64,000 nt of DNA from Arcicella rigui (lineage in GTDB: Bacteria > Bacteroidota > Bacteroidia > Cytophagales > Spirosomataceae): contig NZ_JAYFUM010000003.1 of assembly GCF_034929435.1 (NCBI RefSeq), positions 135,927 to 199,926 of the forward strand. The letters run 5' to 3'. Of the stretch, positions 61,581 through 64,000 are shown piece after piece. Under the pieces are notes generated by a model. The model was given only the letters and a program-made list of their open reading frames with translations. It did no database searches and was not told the DNA's origin. Position numbers and translations under genes: made by a program. Position 1 is the stretch's first letter, and every line of letters begins with the position of its first letter.

Positions 61581-61611
61581 CAAATGTAGAAAGCATTTCC
61601 AATACAGACAA
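61581..61611 (-). promoter_or_regulatory. Promoter of the TetR gene
   Basis: Minus strand: TTG at 61611-61609, exactly 20 bases, TACATTTG at 61588-61581. The -33 box lies within the palindrome at 61604-61617. Confidence 0.7.
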
Positions 61612-61617
61612 GTCTGT
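61604..61617. promoter_or_regulatory. ACAGAC-AA-GTCTGT palindrome, copy 1 (TetR operator)
   Basis: A perfect 6-base-arm palindrome, 41 bases before the TetR start codon and overlapping the -33 box of its promoter; the classic position for self-repression. Confidence 0.75.
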
Positions 61618-61639
61618 TCGCACATATTTTTTATTTATT

Positions 61640-62641
61640 TTAAAACTCACAAAATAATTCAACCCATTTTTTTATCAATGCTACTCTTTCTTTGATAAAT
61701 CTTGGCGTAAAAAAGTAGTTCGACCAATCTTCAAAATGCTGAAAATGATATTTAAAGTAATACATCCAGAACATAAAGCCTAAGTAAGGAATCGCTTTCA
61801 ATTCTTCATCGGACAAGGCTCTATTTGCTCGATAGGCTTTTATAAAAATTTCAAAATCTTTATCCGCCTGTTCTTGTGAAGTGGCTTTATGGTGAACATG
61901 AAGAAAATAATGGACGAAAAATGTCATTAAATCATTCACTAAAAATCCTTTTCCCATAAAATCAAAATCGAAAAAAGTAATGTTATCATGTTCATCAAAA
62001 TGAAAATTTTTGGGCAAATAATCATAATGACAGTAGCCATAGCTAAACTTTTGCGTATCAAAGGATTTCATTTTCGCTATAACCTGAAAAGCAGTACTTT
62101 TTAAGTACTCATACTCTTCGGGCAAATCTTTAAAAGCTGGTTTAATAATTTCTAAAGGCTTAATCAAAGTTGAATCAATGTCATACATTTCACGAGAAAA
62201 ATCTAAAGAAATTTTTGAGACAATAGTATGATTCAAAGCCATTTCTCGTCCAAGTACTATTAACTGACTTTCATTCAAATCATATACAGGTTTTCCTTTG
62301 GCATAAGAAAACAAGACTCCGTAACGATTCCCTTCTGCTACTTTAAACATTTGAATATCGTTACCTTCTTTATCAAAAATTGGAAAAGCTACTTTTGCTC
62401 CCTCCTGTTTTAATAAATGTAAAATCTTTACCTCAGCTTCAATTTCATCCAGTTTTCGGTGCGTATTTCGATAAATCTTAAAAATATATCGCTCTGATTC
62501 ACCTTCCAACAAATAAGTATCACTCACATTGCGGATTAATAAACGGCAAGACATTCCTTCAAATCCATATTGTTGATTTAAGAATTGCTCTAATGCTTTG
62601 GTGGAAACTGTTGAGTATTGAGTAGGAAAAATTGTATCCAT
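61640..62641 (-). CDS. Aminoglycoside-phosphotransferase-like (APH) kinase family protein
   Basis: A 333-residue protein-kinase-fold phosphotransferase. RYIFKIYRN holds the ATP-binding lysine. The catalytic loop is YCHYDYLPKNFHF (Brenner motif HxDxxxxN) and the metal motif follows as NITFFDFDFMG. This class includes choline kinases, homoserine kinase II and fructosamine kinases as well as drug kinases, so antibiotic resistance should not be assumed. It ends 76 bases before the TetR start on the same strand. Confidence 0.87.
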   Translation of the reverse strand: MDTIFPTQYSTVSTKALEQFLNQQYGFEGMSCRLLIRNVSDTYLLEGESERYIFKIYRNTHRKLDEIEAEVKILHLLKQEGAKVAFPIFDKEGNDIQMFKVAEGNRYGVLFSYAKGKPVYDLNESQLIVLGREMALNHTIVSKISLDFSREMYDIDSTLIKPLEIIKPAFKDLPEEYEYLKSTAFQVIAKMKSFDTQKFSYGYCHYDYLPKNFHFDEHDNITFFDFDFMGKGFLVNDLMTFFVHYFLHVHHKATSQEQADKDFEIFIKAYRANRALSDEELKAIPYLGFMFWMYYFKYHFQHFEDWSNYFFTPRFIKERVALIKKWVELFCEF

Positions 62642-62744
62642 CGCTGATTGTTTTTTGAAAAGGATGGCAAAGATAGTAAAAGCATAATGATAATGGTAGA
62701 ATAGCTTTGGTATGATTTTTTTTTAAAATATTCTTTAATTAGCT

Positions 62745-62774
62745 TGCAATTTAATTGTGTACAATTTAATTTTA
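62745..62774. promoter_or_regulatory. OhrR operator region
   Basis: Two overlapping near-copies of the known OhrR box TACAATT-AATTGTA: GCAATTTAATTGTG (62746-62759) and TACAATTTAATTTTA (62760-62774), 20-48 bases before the ohrR start. An outer palindrome TTGTGTA / TACACAA covers the second copy. Confidence 0.75.
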
Positions 62775-62793
62775 CACAATAATAATTACAACA

Positions 62794-63228
62794 ATGGATA
62801 TTTTAAAACTTGAAAACCAACTTTGTTTCCCAGTTTATGCCTTATCAAGACATATTACTTCCTTATATCGTCCTCATTTGGAAGCAATCGGGCTTACTTA
62901 TCCGCAATACTTGGTGATGATGGTACTCTGGGAACATCAACAAGTGACGGTAAAAGAATTGGGTCAAAAATTATGGCTCGATAGCGGAACACTTACTCCA
63001 TTACTCAAAAGAATGGCTGAAAATGGTTTATTGACTCGAAAACGTGCTGAACAAGACGAAAGAGTAGTAAATATTAGTATTACAGAAAAAGGAGAAAACT
63101 TAAAACAAGAAGCGGCAAGTATTCCTGAAAAACTTTTTAAGGAATTGGCTACGGATGAAGAACAGTTTTTCTTACTTCAAAAACAAATTAATCAAATATT
63201 ATCAGTAAAATCATCACAAAACGTTTAA
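62794..63228 (+). CDS. ohrR: Organic hydroperoxide-sensing MarR-family repressor
   Basis: A 144-residue winged-helix regulator. LENQLCFPVYALSRHITSLY carries the peroxide-sensing cysteine (C11) at the place of OhrR Cys15, with the two tyrosines that hold it. The HTH and wing are TVKELGQKLWLDSGTLTPLLKRMAENGLLTRKRAEQDERVVNISIT. On oxidation it should release DNA and induce ohr, which starts 16 bases downstream. OhrR boxes lie just upstream. Confidence 0.95.
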   Translation: MDILKLENQLCFPVYALSRHITSLYRPHLEAIGLTYPQYLVMMVLWEHQQVTVKELGQKLWLDSGTLTPLLKRMAENGLLTRKRAEQDERVVNISITEKGENLKQEAASIPEKLFKELATDEEQFFLLQKQINQILSVKSSQNV

Positions 63229-63244
63229 TATCAATCAATTATCA

Positions 63245-63670
63245 ATGGAAAAATTATATACAGCCGTAGCTACTGCTACTGGCGGAAGAAACGGAAAAGT
63301 AAAAAGTTCGGACGGAATTTTAGATTTAGAAGTACGTATGCCTAAAGCTTTGGGCGGAGCAAACGATAATTATACTAATCCAGAGCAATTATTTGCAGCA
63401 GGTTATTCAGCTTGTTTTGATAGTGCTTTGAAATTGGTAATAAAAATGGCAAAAGTTACCACTGGCGAAACCTCAGTAAAAGCAGCGGTAAGTATTGGTA
63501 AAATTGAGAATGGTGGCTTTGGCATCGGCGTAGAATTATTCGTCAATGTTCCTGGCGTTGAGCAAGCAAAAGCAGAAGAACTGGTACACCAAGCACATCA
63601 AGTTTGTCCATACTCAAATGCTACCAGAGGAAATATTGAAGTAGCAATTACGGTGACAACTGAGGGTTAA
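63245..63670 (+). CDS. ohr: Organic hydroperoxide resistance protein
   Basis: A 141-residue thiol peroxidase. The two redox cysteines are in GYSACFDSALKLV and HQVCPYSNATRGN. The N-terminal YTAVATATGGRNGKVKSSDGILDLEVRMPKALGG is the Ohr signature. It reduces organic hydroperoxides, usually with lipoylated proteins as electron donor. Second gene of the ohrR-ohr operon, ending in a shared terminator. Confidence 0.96.
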   Translation: MEKLYTAVATATGGRNGKVKSSDGILDLEVRMPKALGGANDNYTNPEQLFAAGYSACFDSALKLVIKMAKVTTGETSVKAAVSIGKIENGGFGIGVELFVNVPGVEQAKAEELVHQAHQVCPYSNATRGNIEVAITVTTEG

Positions 63671-63687
63671 GAATCTGTTTTACCCAA

Positions 63688-63730
63688 AAAGAAAAAGCCT
63701 TCAAAATCAGATTTTGAAGGCTTTTTCTTT
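63688..63730. terminator. Bidirectional terminator between ohr and the tRNA-Lys genes
   Basis: Perfect 21-base arms (63688-63708 and 63710-63730) with A- and T-runs. It ends ohr transcription from the left and tRNA transcription from the right. Confidence 0.92.
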
Positions 63731-63732
63731 GG

Positions 63733-63805
63733 TGATCCCGCTGGGACTCGAACCCAGGACCCATACATTAAAAGTGTATTGCTCTACCAACTGAGCTACG
63801 GAATC
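63733..63805 (-). tRNA. tRNA-Lys (anticodon TTT), copy 1
   Basis: A 73-base cloverleaf on the minus strand. Acceptor GATTCCG pairs with CGGGATC (one G-T), D-arm GCTC...GAGC, anticodon loop CTTTTAA with stem ATACA/TGTAT, T-arm with GTTCGAG, discriminator A. CCA is not encoded. Confidence 0.95.
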
Positions 63806-63881
63806 GGTAATCGGCAAGCCGATTGTATATATAGAGTGTGTCCTCTGACACGAAGGGAAAATTACCACTGGCAATCTTCTG

Positions 63882-63954
63882 TGATCCCGCTGGGACTCGA
63901 ACCCAGGACCCATACATTAAAAGTGTATTGCTCTACCAACTGAGCTACGGAATC
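63882..63954 (-). tRNA. tRNA-Lys (anticodon TTT), copy 2
   Basis: Identical in sequence to copy 1, 149 bases further on, in the same orientation. No consensus promoter is visible in the spacer, so the copies are probably processed from one longer transcript that starts outside the window. Confidence 0.95.
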
Positions 63955-64000
63955 GGTAATCGGCAAGCCGATTGTATATATAGAGTGTGTCCTCTGACAC

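Larger units (their letters stand above)
63732..64000. repeat. 149-bp direct repeat containing tRNA-Lys, running off the window
   Basis: Bases 63732-63880 and 63881-64000 are the same sequence as far as the window goes: tRNA plus a 76-base spacer with hairpins AATCGGC-AA-GCCGATT and GTGTC-N4-GACAC. The spacer after the second tRNA is identical for all 46 visible bases, so a third copy is likely beyond the edge. Confidence 0.9.

Noticed and set aside
61564..61662. A 33-codon N-terminal extension of the TetR gene
   Set aside because: It would run through the -7 and -33 boxes and the operator and overlap the preceding gene.
61640..62641. An aminoglycoside resistance gene
   Set aside because: The protein has the kinase motifs of the wide APH fold but nothing that points to a drug substrate; most such genes are metabolic.
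1..64000. Mobile elements, prophage or genomic island
   Set aside because: No transposase, integrase, phage structural gene, attachment-site duplication or marked composition change was seen. The tRNA genes have no integrase beside them within the window.

Overview
The window looks like chromosomal DNA from an AT-rich Bacteroidota, most likely a member of Cytophagales (Emticicia/Arcicella/Flectobacillus-like; the genus is a guess). The signs are: a short primary sigma factor of 287 residues without region 1.1; the order rpsO-pnp-rpoD; a CCDC81-type HU/SPOR protein; a hybrid two-component regulator; SusC-style carboxypeptidase-regulatory sequence; almost no Shine-Dalgarno sites; and many Bacteroidota-type promoters of the form TTTG-N19/20-TAnnTTTG. 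I see no rRNA, insertion sequence, prophage, integrase or CRISPR array. The gene content is mostly ordinary housekeeping and envelope functions with several small regulated accessory loci.

Layout. 1-4.1 kb: the end of a chromate transporter, an inverted-repeat intergenic patch, then an AraC regulator divergent from a PhyH dioxygenase / aldo-keto reductase / Dabb cluster. 4.3-6.2 kb: a MuiA/DUF4139 protein carrying an inserted SusC-like domain. 6.3-9.3 kb: galE-rfbB-rfbA nucleotide-sugar operon. 9.5-14.5 kb: SirB1-like protein, phosphopantetheinyl transferase, WD40 protein, DivIVA protein, folB and a LacI regulator. 14.5-15.9 kb: OsmC protein and a secreted guanyl-specific RNase with its barstar-like inhibitor. 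16.2-20.3 kb: gyrA and a TPR protein. 20.7-24.3 kb: MazG-like protein, XRE regulator, CvfB-like S1 protein and dapD. 25-28.1 kb: gapA, trmB and folC. 28.2-35.1 kb: a four-gene envelope operon (large TPR protein, outer-membrane barrel, HU-SPOR membrane protein, TonB-like protein). 35.3-41 kb: M61 protease, cyclophilin, TPR lipoprotein, menD, tRNA-Met. 41.4-47.1 kb: START-like protein, LptF/G permease, rpsO, pnp, rpoD. 47.1-52.7 kb: a short-motif repeat patch, dCMP deaminase, SlyD-like FKBP, ACP phosphodiesterase, holA and M1 aminopeptidase. 52.7-59.1 kb: a DoxX/HxlR divergent pair and a sugar locus (one-protein sensor-regulator, MFS porter, PfkB kinase). 59.3-64 kb: thioredoxin, an unannotated 47-residue ORF, an alpha/beta hydrolase with its TetR regulator, an APH-like kinase, ohrR-ohr, and two tandem tRNA-Lys genes in a 149-bp repeat that runs off the window.

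Regulation. Nine promoters with both -33 and -7 boxes can be read by eye, fitting the RpoD encoded here. Likely operators are visible for OhrR, for HxlR and for the TetR regulator, where three copies of an ACAGA-N4-TCTGT palindrome mark out a possible small regulon including the 47-residue ORF. The most novel-looking items are that regulon, the MuiA/SusC-domain protein, the HU-TM-SPOR envelope operon and the RNase/barstar pair. None is proved to be a new system by sequence alone.
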